Shown here: piece by piece, positions 1 to 9,205 of the stretch | Layout: each line of letters starts with the position of its first letter | How positions within the stretch are numbered: the stretch's first letter is position 1 | Origin: Faecalimicrobium dakarense | GTDB taxonomy: Bacteria; Bacillota; Clostridia; Peptostreptococcales; Peptostreptococcaceae | DNA length: 40,201 nt | NCBI RefSeq assembly: GCF_000499525.1 | Contig: NZ_HG529388.1 | Span: 1-40,201, forward strand | Direction: 5' to 3' | Position numbers and translations under genes: made by a program | The notes under the pieces: generated by a model | Databases searched by the model: none | Seen by the model: the letters and a program-made list of their open reading frames with translations, nothing else | What the model was told of the DNA's origin: nothing

Positions 1-70
1 AACTCTAATAAATAGAGTTCATTTTTTATGATTTTAAATATATTAAGTTTAAATTAATCGTATATTGTAT

Positions 71-1535
71 TTATTTTTGATTAGATTTTATAAACTCTGA
101 AGGTGTGACACCTTCAATCTTAAGAAACTGCTTTGAAAAATGTCTATAGCTATGATAACCAACTTTTTCAGAAATATCTTTTATGGATAGAGAAGAAAAA
201 ATTAATAATTTTTTACTTTCTTTTATTCTTATAGTAGTTATATAATCTATAAACTTTAAGCCTGATTTTTCATGAAATATTTTACTCAGATAATTTGGTG
301 TAATATTATACAATGATGCTATAGTACTAACGCCAATTTCATTCATATAATTTAATTTTATATACTTTATTATTTCATCTATTAAAGAATCATTAACTGT
401 TTTAGGTATTTTACTAAATATAGTTGATGAATGTTTTAATAAAGCATTAGTAAACATAGGAAAATCATAATTAAAATCAAATTTAAATCCTATTGATATA
501 TCAAGAAATTCATTTAAGGAATTTTTATTTATATTATTATAAATATTTTTTAGGGTTAATGAGTCGCTTATTTTATGTACATATTTTTTATATAAAAGTT
601 CTTCTTTTTCTATATAATATTGGCTTAACTTTAAAATATAATTAGAAAATTGTAAGTAATCTTTTTTAGATTCATTGAGGTAATTATTGATATCAACTAA
701 TTTTCTAAAGTTATGTATAGTTCTTATATAAGTATGTTCTTGAATTTGCTTTAATCCTATGTAGCAATCAAATATGCTATTATAATTACAATCACTAAAT
801 AAAGTAATGCTATAGTTTTCTCCTTGTATAGATGAGAGTTTCTTTGAAAAATCAATTTCTATTTTATCTTTAATATACCTAACTATCAAAACTAAATTTT
901 CAGGGTTAACATAATAAGTTGCAAATCTTATATTATTATTTAGCCTATCATACATAAACTCTCTTATTGAATTTAAGATATTTTTACATACTAAACTTTT
1001 ATCCTTTACATTGTATAGTCCATCTATTAAAAATAAATATGACTTGTACAAATAAATATCTTCATCAATATTAATAACGTTTTCCTTATATTCATCAATA
1101 TTCAATTTATTAAATGTAGATATTATAGAAAGTTCAAAGCTGTCATTTTCTTTTATAATAGAGTTCTTTTTATTTACGTTAGTATTAGATAGAATAAGTT
1201 TTAGGTCATCTAAGCTAATAGGCTTTAATAAATAATCTTTAACACCAAGAGTAATAGCTTTTTTTTACTAAGTCAAATTCTCTTTCTCCAGTTAGTATAA
1301 ACCATTGAGTAGTAGTAAAACTATTTTTACATTGTTCTATTGCAGATAGGCCATCCATTAGAGGCATATTAATATCAACAAAAGCTAAATCGATAGAATT
1401 ATCCTTAAAAGATTTAATTAATTCTTTTCCATTTTTTGCTTCAATGAAAGTATGAGTATTTGGTTCGATTTCTTCAATCATACTTCTTAGAGCTAACCTA
1501 ATAAGTCTTTCATCATCAGCTAATAATATAATCAT
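71..1535 (-). pseudogene. YesN-type response regulator (REC + AraC), frameshifted
   Basis: A response regulator of the YesN family in two reading frames. The first part (1535 down to about 1267) is the start of a REC domain, with the acidic pair ADDE near residue 7, the phospho-acceptor Asp in DINMPLMDG and the Thr of the TGE motif. It runs into a stop after FDLVKKSYYSWC. In the next frame the rest of REC follows at once (AITLGVKDYLLKPIS, which carries the conserved Lys), then a linker of about 350 residues and a C-terminal AraC double helix-turn-helix ending at 71. The two frames join if the run of eight A (minus strand; 1259-1266) is read as seven. The ATG at 1535 overlaps the 3' end of the histidine kinase gene, so the two are an operon. 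The AraC half alone is open from 1105. The protein presumably activated the sugar ABC operon at 3426. Real mutation, RNA polymerase slippage on the A run and sequencing error all remain possible. Confidence 0.85.
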
Positions 1536-3249
1536 AATCTAAATCCTCCTTTAAAGGTAACTTTACTATACAATTTGTACCTACACCTAAAGTGCTACTT
1601 ATGTTAAGTTGGCTATCATTTTCAAATAAATGTAATCTTTCAACTATATTTTTAATCCCTGTGCTATCACTACAACCAGAGCTATTAGTATCAAAGCCAA
1701 CACCATTATCGCATATTGATATAATTAAATTATAGTTTTGGTTGTCATTTTCTATAATAGAGGATACTTTAATTAAAATAGGTTCACCTGAATCCTTAAA
1801 TCCGTGCTTAATACAATTTTCAACTAATGGTTGTAATATAAGTTTAGGCACCTTAATATTTTTTGTATTATTACTTAAATTAAGTTCAAAATCAATTAAG
1901 TCATCAAATCGTAATTTTTCAAGAGATAAATATTTCTCGATGCAGTTAAATTCTTCTTCTAATGTAGATATATCTGAGTTTTTACAAGTATAACGATAAA
2001 ATTGTGAAAGTTGAATTAAAGAATCTTCAAGTAATTGTTTTTCATTAAGTCTATTAAGTGCAACAAATCCATTTAATATGTTATTTAAAAAGTGTGGATT
2101 TATTTGTGTTTGAAGCGCTATATACTCAGCTTTCTTTTTATTTATAATGGCTTCATATTCATTTTTAGCATGCAATTTAATTTTATAAGATATTTTATTT
2201 ATAGCATTAGATATATGCTCAAACTCATAAGTTCCAGATATGTTAGAGTCAATCGATAAATCTCCTGTTTCTAGCTGTTCTATATTAGATGTAATTTGAT
2301 ATATGGAATTAATTATACTTCTACTTCTTATTTTAAAAAATAAGAGAGAGATTATAACAAATAATATTCCTATAAGTAAAAGCATAAATGCCATTAGCAT
2401 AGTCTTAGAATATAAATCTTGTTTTGAGTCTAGATACAATAATGTCCAGTCGTTAGATGCAATTTTTTTTTCTAAAACATTATGATTTTGTGTATTATAT
2501 TCTGCTGATTTTCCATTTTGATGTGTTGAGTATATGGTCTGTTTATCTTCATCTAATAATAAAAGCTGTGAATTTTCACTAATATTTATAGTAGATATAA
2601 TTTCTTTTATTGTAGATTCTTCAGCATCAACTTTTATTATTCCTAATACTTTTTTAGTATCTAGATTTTTAACAACTCTCATTAGTGAAAATACTTTATA
2701 TTCATTTTGCGAGTTAGGATACTTTGTATTGTGGACGGGTGTAAAATATGTACCTCCATCTGCTTCTAATGTTGACTTAATCCAGTCATTGTAATATTTA
2801 GGTGAAGGAACTTCACTTAAAATATTATAGTATTTACTTACTAAATAAGACTTAGAAGGATCACTTTCTGGAATAAAAGTTATTGATAATATATCCTTTC
2901 TAGAAGAATTAATTAGTTTATTAAGTGTAGAACTATAATCTTTATTTAAATTATATAAATTTATGTTATTTAAATTTCTATTTTCTATACTGGAATTTAA
3001 ATAAGACATATATTCAAAAATTTCATTATACATATATGGTGTTAATGTTAATCTTTGTAAATCATTTAAATAAGTATCTATATTATTAGATACAGAATTA
3101 AGAGTATTTTCAAATGAATTCATATTTTGTTTAGTGAGAAGATTATTAAAATAATTAAAGAATAAAATTAAACAAATAATCAAAGGTACAAGTATACTAA
3201 CCGTAAATAATATCATCAATTTAGAGCTAAAAGTGTAAAATTTTTTCAT
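1516..3249 (-). CDS. YesM-type sensor histidine kinase
   Basis: Membrane sensor kinase, about 577 residues. An N-terminal membrane helix (MILFTVSILVPLIICLILFF) is followed by an extracellular sensor region of about 240 residues, a second membrane helix (MLMAFMLLLIGILFVIISLLFF), a HAMP-like segment, the His-kinase box ALQTQINPHFLNNILN with the phospho-accepting His, and a C-terminal HATPase domain (N box LVENCIKHGF, G box DNGVGFD). This is the architecture of the YesM/LytS class, which usually senses extracellular sugars and partners a YesN regulator. I chose the ATG at 3249, not the GTG at 3258, because the AGGTGAG ribosome site would overlap the GTG. It overlaps the regulator by about 20 bp downstream and is divergent from the ABC transporter, its likely target. 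The kinase itself is intact. Confidence 0.92.
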   Translation of the reverse strand: MKKFYTFSSKLMILFTVSILVPLIICLILFFNYFNNLLTKQNMNSFENTLNSVSNNIDTYLNDLQRLTLTPYMYNEIFEYMSYLNSSIENRNLNNINLYNLNKDYSSTLNKLINSSRKDILSITFIPESDPSKSYLVSKYYNILSEVPSPKYYNDWIKSTLEADGGTYFTPVHNTKYPNSQNEYKVFSLMRVVKNLDTKKVLGIIKVDAEESTIKEIISTINISENSQLLLLDEDKQTIYSTHQNGKSAEYNTQNHNVLEKKIASNDWTLLYLDSKQDLYSKTMLMAFMLLLIGILFVIISLLFFKIRSRSIINSIYQITSNIEQLETGDLSIDSNISGTYEFEHISNAINKISYKIKLHAKNEYEAIINKKKAEYIALQTQINPHFLNNILNGFVALNRLNEKQLLEDSLIQLSQFYRYTCKNSDISTLEEEFNCIEKYLSLEKLRFDDLIDFELNLSNNTKNIKVPKLILQPLVENCIKHGFKDSGEPILIKVSSIIENDNQNYNLIISICDNGVGFDTNSSGCSDSTGIKNIVERLHLFENDSQLNISSTLGVGTNCIVKLPLKEDLDYDYIIS

Positions 3250-3298
3250 AAATCTCACCTCGATAATTCAAAAACGTTTCAAAGTATAATTCTATATA

Positions 3299-3327
3299 AT
3301 TATATCAACTTGGGAAAATTATGGCAA
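3299..3327 (-). promoter_or_regulatory. Promoter of the kinase/regulator operon
   Basis: On the minus strand TTGCCA (3327-3322) and TATAAT (3304-3299) are separated by 17 bp, a near-consensus vegetative promoter about 50 bp upstream of the kinase start. A cre-like sequence, CAAAAACGTTTCAA (3269-3282, plus strand), lies just downstream of the expected start and might allow catabolite control, but the match is imperfect. Confidence 0.6.
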
Positions 3328-3363
3328 TTGTAGAAATTGATACTTAAAGTGTAGAATTGGTAC
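3328..3363 (+). promoter_or_regulatory. Direct repeats, candidate AraC-type activator site for the sugar operon
   Basis: TTGTAGAAATTGATAC (3328-3343) and AGTGTAGAATTGGTAC (3348-3363) share GTAGAA(A)TTGrTAC. The GTAGAA cores start 21 bp apart, about two helical turns, as expected for a dimer of an AraC-family regulator. The second copy sits at the -35 position of a promoter whose -10 is probably TATAAT (3388-3393) and which lacks a good -35 of its own. The left copy also overlaps the kinase -35 region. Confidence 0.5.
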
Positions 3364-3425
3364 ATATAAAATGAAAATTATATATTTTATAATAATATTA
3401 AGAAATCTAGATGGGGGATAAAAAT

Positions 3426-4691
3426 ATGAATAGAAAATTAGCTAGTATAATTGCATGTAGTGTGTTAACGTTTTCGATGGTTACAGGGTGTAGTAGCACA
3501 GGAAAAGAAGGTGACTCTTCTAAAAAAGAAGATGTAACACTTACATTTATGACAAATAAGGTAGGGAAACCATCTGATGCTTTAAAAGAGGTATGTGAGG
3601 ATTTTACAAATGAGACTGGTATTAAAGTAGAGTTTTCAGCACCAGGTAGTAACTATGAAGAGCTTATGAAAACTAAAATGGCAGCAAATGACCTTCCGGA
3701 TTTATGGACAACACATGGATGGTCTGTAGCTAGATATTCAGAATACTTAAGACCGCTAAATGATCAGCCTTGGTTTAAAGATGTTTCTCAATCAATAAAA
3801 CCTGTTATAACAGGAAATAATGATGAAATATATGCATTGCCTGTGAACATGGATATTGCAGGAATATTATATAATGTGGAAGTTTTAGAGAAGTCAGGTG
3901 TAAATGTTGATGATATAAAAACTTGGGGTGATTTTGAAAAAGCATTAGATAAGATAAAAGCTGCTGGATTTACTCCAATACATATAGGTGGTAAGGATAG
4001 TTGGACAATAGGTCAATTCTTTGACTGGGTTGCACCATCATTTTATGTAACTAATGAAAATAAAAACTATAGAAAAGAACTAAAAGATGGCTCATTTGAT
4101 TGGAAACTATGGTCAGAAGTAGCTGGATTATTTGAAAAATGGAACAATGCTGGATACTTTAATGTTGACAGTTTAACTTCTGATTATAATACAGCAGCAA
4201 AATTATTAGGAGAAGGAAAAGTTGCTTTTGAATTCTATGGAAATAATACAATGAATGACGCGTTATCATATAACAAAGATGCTAAATTAGGATTTATGCC
4301 AATTCCTGCAAAAGATGAATCAGATGAACCAACATTAATAGCAGGTGAAGATATAGCAATAGGTGTTAATAAAAACTCTAAAAATGAAGAAGCAGCACTT
4401 AAGTTATTAAATTACTTTGCAAAACCGGAAGTATTATCTAAGTTATCTACAATAAGTGCGATGCCATCAGGAATAAATGGAATTGAAAGTGATACAGGTA
4501 TGGCTAACGAGTACTATGATAAATATAAAGATGTAAAAACTATGCCATATTTTGATAGAGCATACTTACCAAATGGAATGTGGGATGATATGTGTATAGG
4601 TGGAGCTAGTATATTGTCTAAAGAAAAAGATGCAGTTCAAAAATCTGTAGATCAAATGAGACAAAGTTACAACGATAAAATAAATCAATAG
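3426..4691 (+). CDS. Sugar ABC transporter solute-binding lipoprotein
   Basis: Extracellular solute-binding protein family 1 (MsmE/MalE-like), about 421 residues. The N-terminus is a lipoprotein signal: basic start MNRK, hydrophobic core and lipobox MVTGC, followed by a Ser/Lys-rich linker. The body has the usual family features, such as LTFMTNKVG near the start, DLPDLWTTHG and a C-terminal YNDKINQ helix. The start is the ATG at 3426: the GGGGGAT before it is its ribosome site, which argues against the in-frame ATG at 3411. It is the first gene of the import operon. A 15-bp perfect hairpin separates it from the permeases, an arrangement that often gives the binding protein higher expression. 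Substrate unknown; the neighbouring glycosidases point to an oligosaccharide, possibly alpha-galactoside. Confidence 0.93.
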   Translation: MNRKLASIIACSVLTFSMVTGCSSTGKEGDSSKKEDVTLTFMTNKVGKPSDALKEVCEDFTNETGIKVEFSAPGSNYEELMKTKMAANDLPDLWTTHGWSVARYSEYLRPLNDQPWFKDVSQSIKPVITGNNDEIYALPVNMDIAGILYNVEVLEKSGVNVDDIKTWGDFEKALDKIKAAGFTPIHIGGKDSWTIGQFFDWVAPSFYVTNENKNYRKELKDGSFDWKLWSEVAGLFEKWNNAGYFNVDSLTSDYNTAAKLLGEGKVAFEFYGNNTMNDALSYNKDAKLGFMPIPAKDESDEPTLIAGEDIAIGVNKNSKNEEAALKLLNYFAKPEVLSKLSTISAMPSGINGIESDTGMANEYYDKYKDVKTMPYFDRAYLPNGMWDDMCIGGASILSKEKDAVQKSVDQMRQSYNDKINQ

Positions 4692-4721
4692 ATTTATATG
4701 TAAATTTAATTAGATTAAAAC

Positions 4722-4756
4722 AAATTCGAGAGTACATAATTGTACTCTCGAATTTT
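4722..4756 (+). terminator. Intra-operon hairpin after the binding-protein gene
   Basis: A perfect 15-bp stem (4722-4736 with 4741-4755, core TTCGAGAGTACA) with a TAAT loop and a short T tract. It probably acts as a partial terminator or as 3'-end protection for the binding-protein message. Confidence 0.75.
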
Positions 4757-4775
4757 ATAAAAGGGAGGGGAATTT

Positions 4776-4841
4776 ATGAAGGAAGCTGTTTGTAATAAAA
4801 AAGAAATGAAACCTGAAATTAAAATAAAAAATCAATGTTAA
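4776..4841 (+). other. Short upstream ORF (21 codons) or shifted N-terminus of permease 1
   Basis: An ATG eight bases downstream of a very strong ribosome site (GGGAGGGG, 4763-4770) opens 21 codons (MKEAVCNKKEMK...) and stops at a TAA that overlaps the permease ATG as ATGTTAA (4835-4841). If the A6 run at 4826-4831 had seven A, this frame would run straight into the permease and give a natural basic N-terminus. It is therefore either a frameshifted 5' end or a translationally coupled leader. Confidence 0.6.
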
Positions 4842-5698
4842 GTAAAAAAGCGTATATGAATTTATTTTATTTGCCAGCATTAATACTTTTTTTAATCATA
4901 GTAATATATCCCTTGCTTAAGGGAATAATGTTCTCATTTACAAATTGGAATGGATTTTCTCAAACGTATAAGTTTGTTGGGATAGAAAACTATAAGAGAA
5001 TACTTACTGACCCAAATGTAAAATTAGCTTTTTTTAATACTATAATTTATGGATTTGGAAGTACAATATTGCAAAATGTTCTTGGATTAGGGTATGCAAT
5101 ATTTTTAAATGATAAATTTAGAGGAAGATCTTTGTGTAGAACAATAATATACTTACCAGTTATGGTTGCACCATTAATAATGGGATACATTGTATATTTC
5201 TTATTTCAATATGATGGAGGAGCATTTAATGACATCTTAATTTTATTAGGAAAAGAGCCTCTAGATTGGCTAGCAGATGGTCAAAGGTCAGTAATAATTA
5301 TGACACTTGTTAATACACTTCAGTTTGTAGGAATATCGATGGTAATTTACTTAGCTGGACTTCAAAATATACCACAAATGTATTATGAAGCAGCAGATGT
5401 TGATGGAATATCAAAATTAGGTAAGTTTAGATATATTACTCTACCATTATTAATGCCAGCTATAACTTCATCAGTAATAGTAAACTTAATCGGAGGTTTA
5501 AAACTATTTGATATAATCATGGCATTAACATCAGGTGGACCAGGATTCTCATCACATTCTCTATCAACTTTAGTAACTCATACATATTTTAGAGGACAAA
5601 ATGCAGGATATTCAGTAACAATAGGATTGGTTACATTTGTCTTTATAGCAATAACTTCAAATATTATAATGAAGTATTTAGATAGTAAGGAGGTATAA
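4835..5698 (+). CDS. ABC sugar transporter permease 1 (MalF/UgpA type)
   Basis: Inner-membrane permease of a carbohydrate uptake transporter, 287 residues from the ATG at 4835, with six predicted membrane helices. The EAA loop that docks the ATPase is visible as YYEAADVDGISKLGKFRYITLPLL around residues 184-207. This ATG has no ribosome site of its own. The strong one serves an upstream ATG at 4776, whose frame ends on top of this start, so the native protein may be about 19 residues longer with one A missing from the sequence. No ATPase gene is encoded nearby, so a shared MsiK/MsmK-type ATPase elsewhere is likely. Confidence 0.9.
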   Translation: MLSKKAYMNLFYLPALILFLIIVIYPLLKGIMFSFTNWNGFSQTYKFVGIENYKRILTDPNVKLAFFNTIIYGFGSTILQNVLGLGYAIFLNDKFRGRSLCRTIIYLPVMVAPLIMGYIVYFLFQYDGGAFNDILILLGKEPLDWLADGQRSVIIMTLVNTLQFVGISMVIYLAGLQNIPQMYYEAADVDGISKLGKFRYITLPLLMPAITSSVIVNLIGGLKLFDIIMALTSGGPGFSSHSLSTLVTHTYFRGQNAGYSVTIGLVTFVFIAITSNIIMKYLDSKEV

Positions 5699-5701
5699 TA
5701 T

Positions 5702-5737
5702 ATGATTAAGAAAAAATCAAAGGAAAGAGCAGAGTGA
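5702..5737 (+). other. Short upstream ORF (11 codons) or shifted N-terminus of permease 2
   Basis: An ATG eight bases after AGGAGG (5688-5693) opens MIKKKSKERAE and then a TGA that overlaps the GTG of the second permease (GTGA, 5734-5737). Adding one A to the A6 run at 5711-5716 would fuse the frames as MIKKKIKGKSRVKKSIL. This is the same pattern as upstream of permease 1. Confidence 0.6.
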
Positions 5738-6531
5738 AAAAAAGTATTTTAGCCATATTGATTTCACTAGTACATATAATACCGCTATACATATTAGTAG
5801 GTGTAGCATTAAAAAGACCTGATGATTTAAGTTCTAGATGGAAACTACCAGATTATTTATATCTAGATAATTTTAATGTTGCAATAGAACAAGGAAACAT
5901 ATTAAAAGGATTAGGAGATAGTTCAATAATTACTTTTATTTCAATAGTACTTATAACTATAATTGGTGCTATGGCAGCATATCCATTAGCAAGAAATGCT
6001 ACGAAAACTAATAGGAGAGTAAAATCATTTGTCATGGGGATAATGATGGTACCTCCACTAAGTATAGTTGTTCCTTTATATTCAATGATGGCAGATTTAC
6101 AAGCTACTAGTACTTATTGGGGAATAATTGTAATATTAGTAACTTTCCAATTGCCTATGAGTGTTTTTTTATACTACAACTTTATAAGATCAATTCCAAA
6201 AGATTTAGATGAAGCAGCATCAATTGATGGATGCGGACCATTAAGAACATTTTTTAAAATAATACTTCCACAACTTACTCCAGTTACAGCTTCAGTTGTA
6301 ATATTAACTGGTGTATCTTGTTGGAATGATTATCAATTTTCATTATACATGTTACAGTCATCAAATATAAAGACAGTAACTCAAACTATAGCAAGTTTCT
6401 TCTCTCAAAACTCATCAAATATGAATGCAGCTGCGGCAACTGCTTTATTAGGAATATTACCAATACTAATAGCATTTATATTCCTACAAAAATACTTTAT
6501 TAAAGGCATGATAGATAGTGCTATTAAATAA
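5734..6531 (+). CDS. ABC sugar transporter permease 2 (MalG/UgpE type)
   Basis: Second permease of the sugar importer, 265 residues from the GTG at 5734, with about six membrane helices. The EAA loop is clear as DLDEAASIDGCGPLRTFFKI around residues 160-180. The family usually begins with a basic stretch before the first helix. That stretch is present but in the other frame (5702-5737), so the annotated start may be an artefact of a missing A. It sits directly downstream of permease 1 and upstream of the GH36-like gene. Confidence 0.9.
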   Translation: MKKSILAILISLVHIIPLYILVGVALKRPDDLSSRWKLPDYLYLDNFNVAIEQGNILKGLGDSSIITFISIVLITIIGAMAAYPLARNATKTNRRVKSFVMGIMMVPPLSIVVPLYSMMADLQATSTYWGIIVILVTFQLPMSVFLYYNFIRSIPKDLDEAASIDGCGPLRTFFKIILPQLTPVTASVVILTGVSCWNDYQFSLYMLQSSNIKTVTQTIASFFSQNSSNMNAAAATALLGILPILIAFIFLQKYFIKGMIDSAIK

Positions 6532-6575
6532 TAAATTCTAATTTAAAATATATAACATTATTTAGGGGGAGCAAT

Positions 6576-8738
6576 ATGAACAATAAAAACTTTCATCCAA
6601 TATTAAATGAACCACCAATAGCTCATGCATTACATAAGTGGGATGAGGAAAATAGGATATTAACTTATGAGTACAATGGTAGAAATATAATTACTATGGA
6701 AATTGGAGGAGATGATGAAGTTGGATTTAGACATGGATCAGATGGAAACCTTCAAAATATACCATTTGTACAACAGTTGTATGTAATGTTAGATAGGCCG
6801 ATTAAATCTAAGGTAACTTTACTTTTAAGCAGTGACGCTATAAATATGAAGCCAAATCGTGCTAAGCAAGAAGAAGCTATCATAGGCCAAGTTGGTAGAC
6901 CAACAATGAATGGAGTAAATGGAGTATATGATATAAATCAAGATTTACTTATTGATTGGAATGGCTGTGATTGGAGATGGATTTCAGAAAAGTTTGAAGA
7001 AAATGAAGACAAAACTTTAAAGGTAGAGTTAGAAATAGAACTTGGGCCAAAACCTTTATTTATAAATTTAAGGATGCAATATTATAGAAAACATTTAGGA
7101 TATAGCTATCATAAGCCTTGGGAATTTAGACCAAACTTAAAACCTTTAACAGGATGGTGCTCTTGGGAAGCATTTAGACGAGATGTAACCCAAGAAAATA
7201 TAGAGGAAGTTTCTAAATTCTTTGGAAAACATTTAAGGGATTATGGATTAGAGTATATACAAATTGATGATGGATTCCAAAATATGCCTTTACCATTGGA
7301 TCCAAAGGGTTCATTAGCAGAAGGTTGGTTAAATACTAATAAACAATTCCCTAAGGGACACAGTGGAGCAGTAAAGTCTATAGAAGAAGAAGGATTAAAA
7401 GCTGGAATTTGGACTAATGCAAATATTACAAATGAAGAATTTGCAAAAGAACAAAGTCAGTTTTTAATCAAAGGAAATGACGGAAAGCCAATGATAGGTG
7501 AGTGGATTGACTATCTAATAGATTGTAGTGAAGAAGCATTAGATAAGCATATAGCACCTTTTTATAAAGGATTAAAAGGATATGGATACGATTATTTTAA
7601 AACTGATGCTATAAGACATCTGTTATTAGATGGACTTCATGAAGCTGTAAGACAAGGGCTTATGACAAATGAAGACGCAGAAAATAAGTTTAGGGCTTAT
7701 ATGAAATGTGCAAGAGAAAATATAGGAGATGATGCTTACTTCTTAGCATCGTGGGGGATATTATCTGAAGTTGTAGGTCTAGTAGATGCATGTCGTATTG
7801 CAATGGATGCAAATCCAACTTGGGCAGGCATAAGAATGCAAATAGTTGAATCAGCTAGATGGTTCCACACTCAACGTATATTATTCTTAATAGATCCAGA
7901 CCACATTTGTGCGAGAACTAATATAGAATGGGCAAGAAGTATTTGCTCTTTAGTATCTTTATCAGGTGGATTATATATGCTTAGCGATCCATTAGAAAAT
8001 TATGATAAAGATAGATTAGATATTATTCAAAGAACATTACCAACTTTAAAAACTTTTACAGGTGAAACTGGAAATATAGATTTAACATATCCGGCATTTA
8101 CATGGACAAAACTTCATGGATTTGCAGTTCCTAGGGAAAACCCAGTAGCAACAGAAGATATAACAATAGAAGATGCTATAAATATGGCAGGAAATTATGA
8201 ATCAATGGATGATAACCACCCATTCTCATCTTTATGGAATATTCATATAGACAGAGAGTATAGAAGATGGAGTATATTAGGAAGATTTGCTACAGTTCCA
8301 TTAAAAGAAAGTAATGTATATTTTAAAGATTTAGGATTAGATAACTTAAAAGAATACTTAGCATTTGATTTCTGGGAGAAAAAATACTTAGGAAGAATTA
8401 AAGAAAGTATTAATTGTAGAGCATTGGACCTTGGTAATTGTCAAATTATTTCGTTAACAGAAGTAAAAGAGCATCCGCAGGTTATAGCCTCTACAAGACA
8501 TGTAAGTATGGATGATGTAAGTATAAAATCACAAAATTGGATCAACAACACTCTTATATTAGACCTAGAGGGAATAAAAAATACTAAAGAAGAATACGTC
8601 TTCCATATCCCAAAAGGATATACAGTTGAAAATATTAAATCAACTAACTCTAATGTTTCTTATGATTTATGTGATGAGTTATTAAAAGTTATTGTAGAAT
8701 TTGACCATAGCGATGCAAAAATAGAAATAGAATTTTAA
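6576..8738 (+). CDS. GH36/clan GH-D alpha-glycosidase (alpha-galactosidase-like)
   Basis: Cytoplasmic glycoside hydrolase, 720 residues, no signal peptide. From about residue 190 it has the clan GH-D (alpha/beta)8 barrel: TGWCSWEAF, YIQIDDGFQ, then GYGYDYFKTDAIR around residue 345, where the Asp of FKTD is the expected nucleophile. The likely acid/base lies in the stretch DACRIAMDANPTWAG near residues 400-415. A beta-rich C-terminal domain follows. The N-terminal domain is shorter than in classical GH36 alpha-galactosidases, which have about 300 residues before the barrel, so this is a divergent subfamily. It follows the ABC permeases, preceded by a strong TAGGGGGAG ribosome site, and probably hydrolyses the imported sugar. 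Alpha-galactosidase is the best guess; alpha-N-acetylgalactosaminidase or another alpha-glycosidase is possible. Confidence 0.82.
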   Translation: MNNKNFHPILNEPPIAHALHKWDEENRILTYEYNGRNIITMEIGGDDEVGFRHGSDGNLQNIPFVQQLYVMLDRPIKSKVTLLLSSDAINMKPNRAKQEEAIIGQVGRPTMNGVNGVYDINQDLLIDWNGCDWRWISEKFEENEDKTLKVELEIELGPKPLFINLRMQYYRKHLGYSYHKPWEFRPNLKPLTGWCSWEAFRRDVTQENIEEVSKFFGKHLRDYGLEYIQIDDGFQNMPLPLDPKGSLAEGWLNTNKQFPKGHSGAVKSIEEEGLKAGIWTNANITNEEFAKEQSQFLIKGNDGKPMIGEWIDYLIDCSEEALDKHIAPFYKGLKGYGYDYFKTDAIRHLLLDGLHEAVRQGLMTNEDAENKFRAYMKCARENIGDDAYFLASWGILSEVVGLVDACRIAMDANPTWAGIRMQIVESARWFHTQRILFLIDPDHICARTNIEWARSICSLVSLSGGLYMLSDPLENYDKDRLDIIQRTLPTLKTFTGETGNIDLTYPAFTWTKLHGFAVPRENPVATEDITIEDAINMAGNYESMDDNHPFSSLWNIHIDREYRRWSILGRFATVPLKESNVYFKDLGLDNLKEYLAFDFWEKKYLGRIKESINCRALDLGNCQIISLTEVKEHPQVIASTRHVSMDDVSIKSQNWINNTLILDLEGIKNTKEEYVFHIPKGYTVENIKSTNSNVSYDLCDELLKVIVEFDHSDAKIEIEF

Positions 8739-8765
8739 TTAATATAAAATAGGACGGATAATAAA

Positions 8766-9182
8766 ATGAAAAAAACTATTTTAAATATATCAAGGGAAAA
8801 CTTCTCACCTTTTGGAGATGTTATAGAATTTAGTTCAGATTGTGAAGAAAGATTTGAAATAATAACAAAAGAGCAAGCTGAGCCATGGAGAATAGCTGTA
8901 TATAGATATAAGGAAAAAAGTATAAGTAAGATGGAGAACCATCCTACATCTATGGAAAGCTTTGAACCTTTAACAGGAACAACATTACTTATGGTTGCAG
9001 AAAATAAAACTCCACAAGATTATAAGGTATTTCTTTTAGATAAGCCAGTATGTTTACACAAAGGAATATGGCATCAAGTTATAAGTCTTTCTAGCGAGGC
9101 TAGTGTAAAGATAACAGAAAACTTAGAGGTTACATCACAATTTTATGAATTTGACAAAGAAATAGAAGTTATAATTTCATAA
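8766..9182 (+). CDS. AllA-like cupin (ureidoglycolate lyase fold) protein
   Basis: Small cytoplasmic protein of 138 residues. ENFSPFGDVIE at the start, SFEPLTGTTLLMVAE in the middle and VCLHKGIWHQVISL near the end match the pattern of the ureidoglycolate lyase (AllA) family, which is a cupin. No other allantoin-degradation gene is near. It lies between two glycosidases in a sugar operon, so a role in sugar metabolism, for example as an epimerase or binding protein, is more likely than ureidoglycolate cleavage. That is inference from context. Confidence 0.65.
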   Translation: MKKTILNISRENFSPFGDVIEFSSDCEERFEIITKEQAEPWRIAVYRYKEKSISKMENHPTSMESFEPLTGTTLLMVAENKTPQDYKVFLLDKPVCLHKGIWHQVISLSSEASVKITENLEVTSQFYEFDKEIEVIIS

Positions 9183-9205
9183 ATAAAATATGGAGGGTGT
9201 AAAAT

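Noticed and set aside
5853-6035. Open frames on the opposite strand of the permeases, glycosidases and dehydrogenases
   Set aside because: They are shadows inside well-supported genes, lack ribosome sites and have compositions explained by the real frame.
8766-9182. Calling the cupin gene ureidoglycolate lyase (allA)
   Set aside because: The fold signature fits, but the gene sits in a glycosidase operon with no allantoin genes, so the enzymatic name is not supported.
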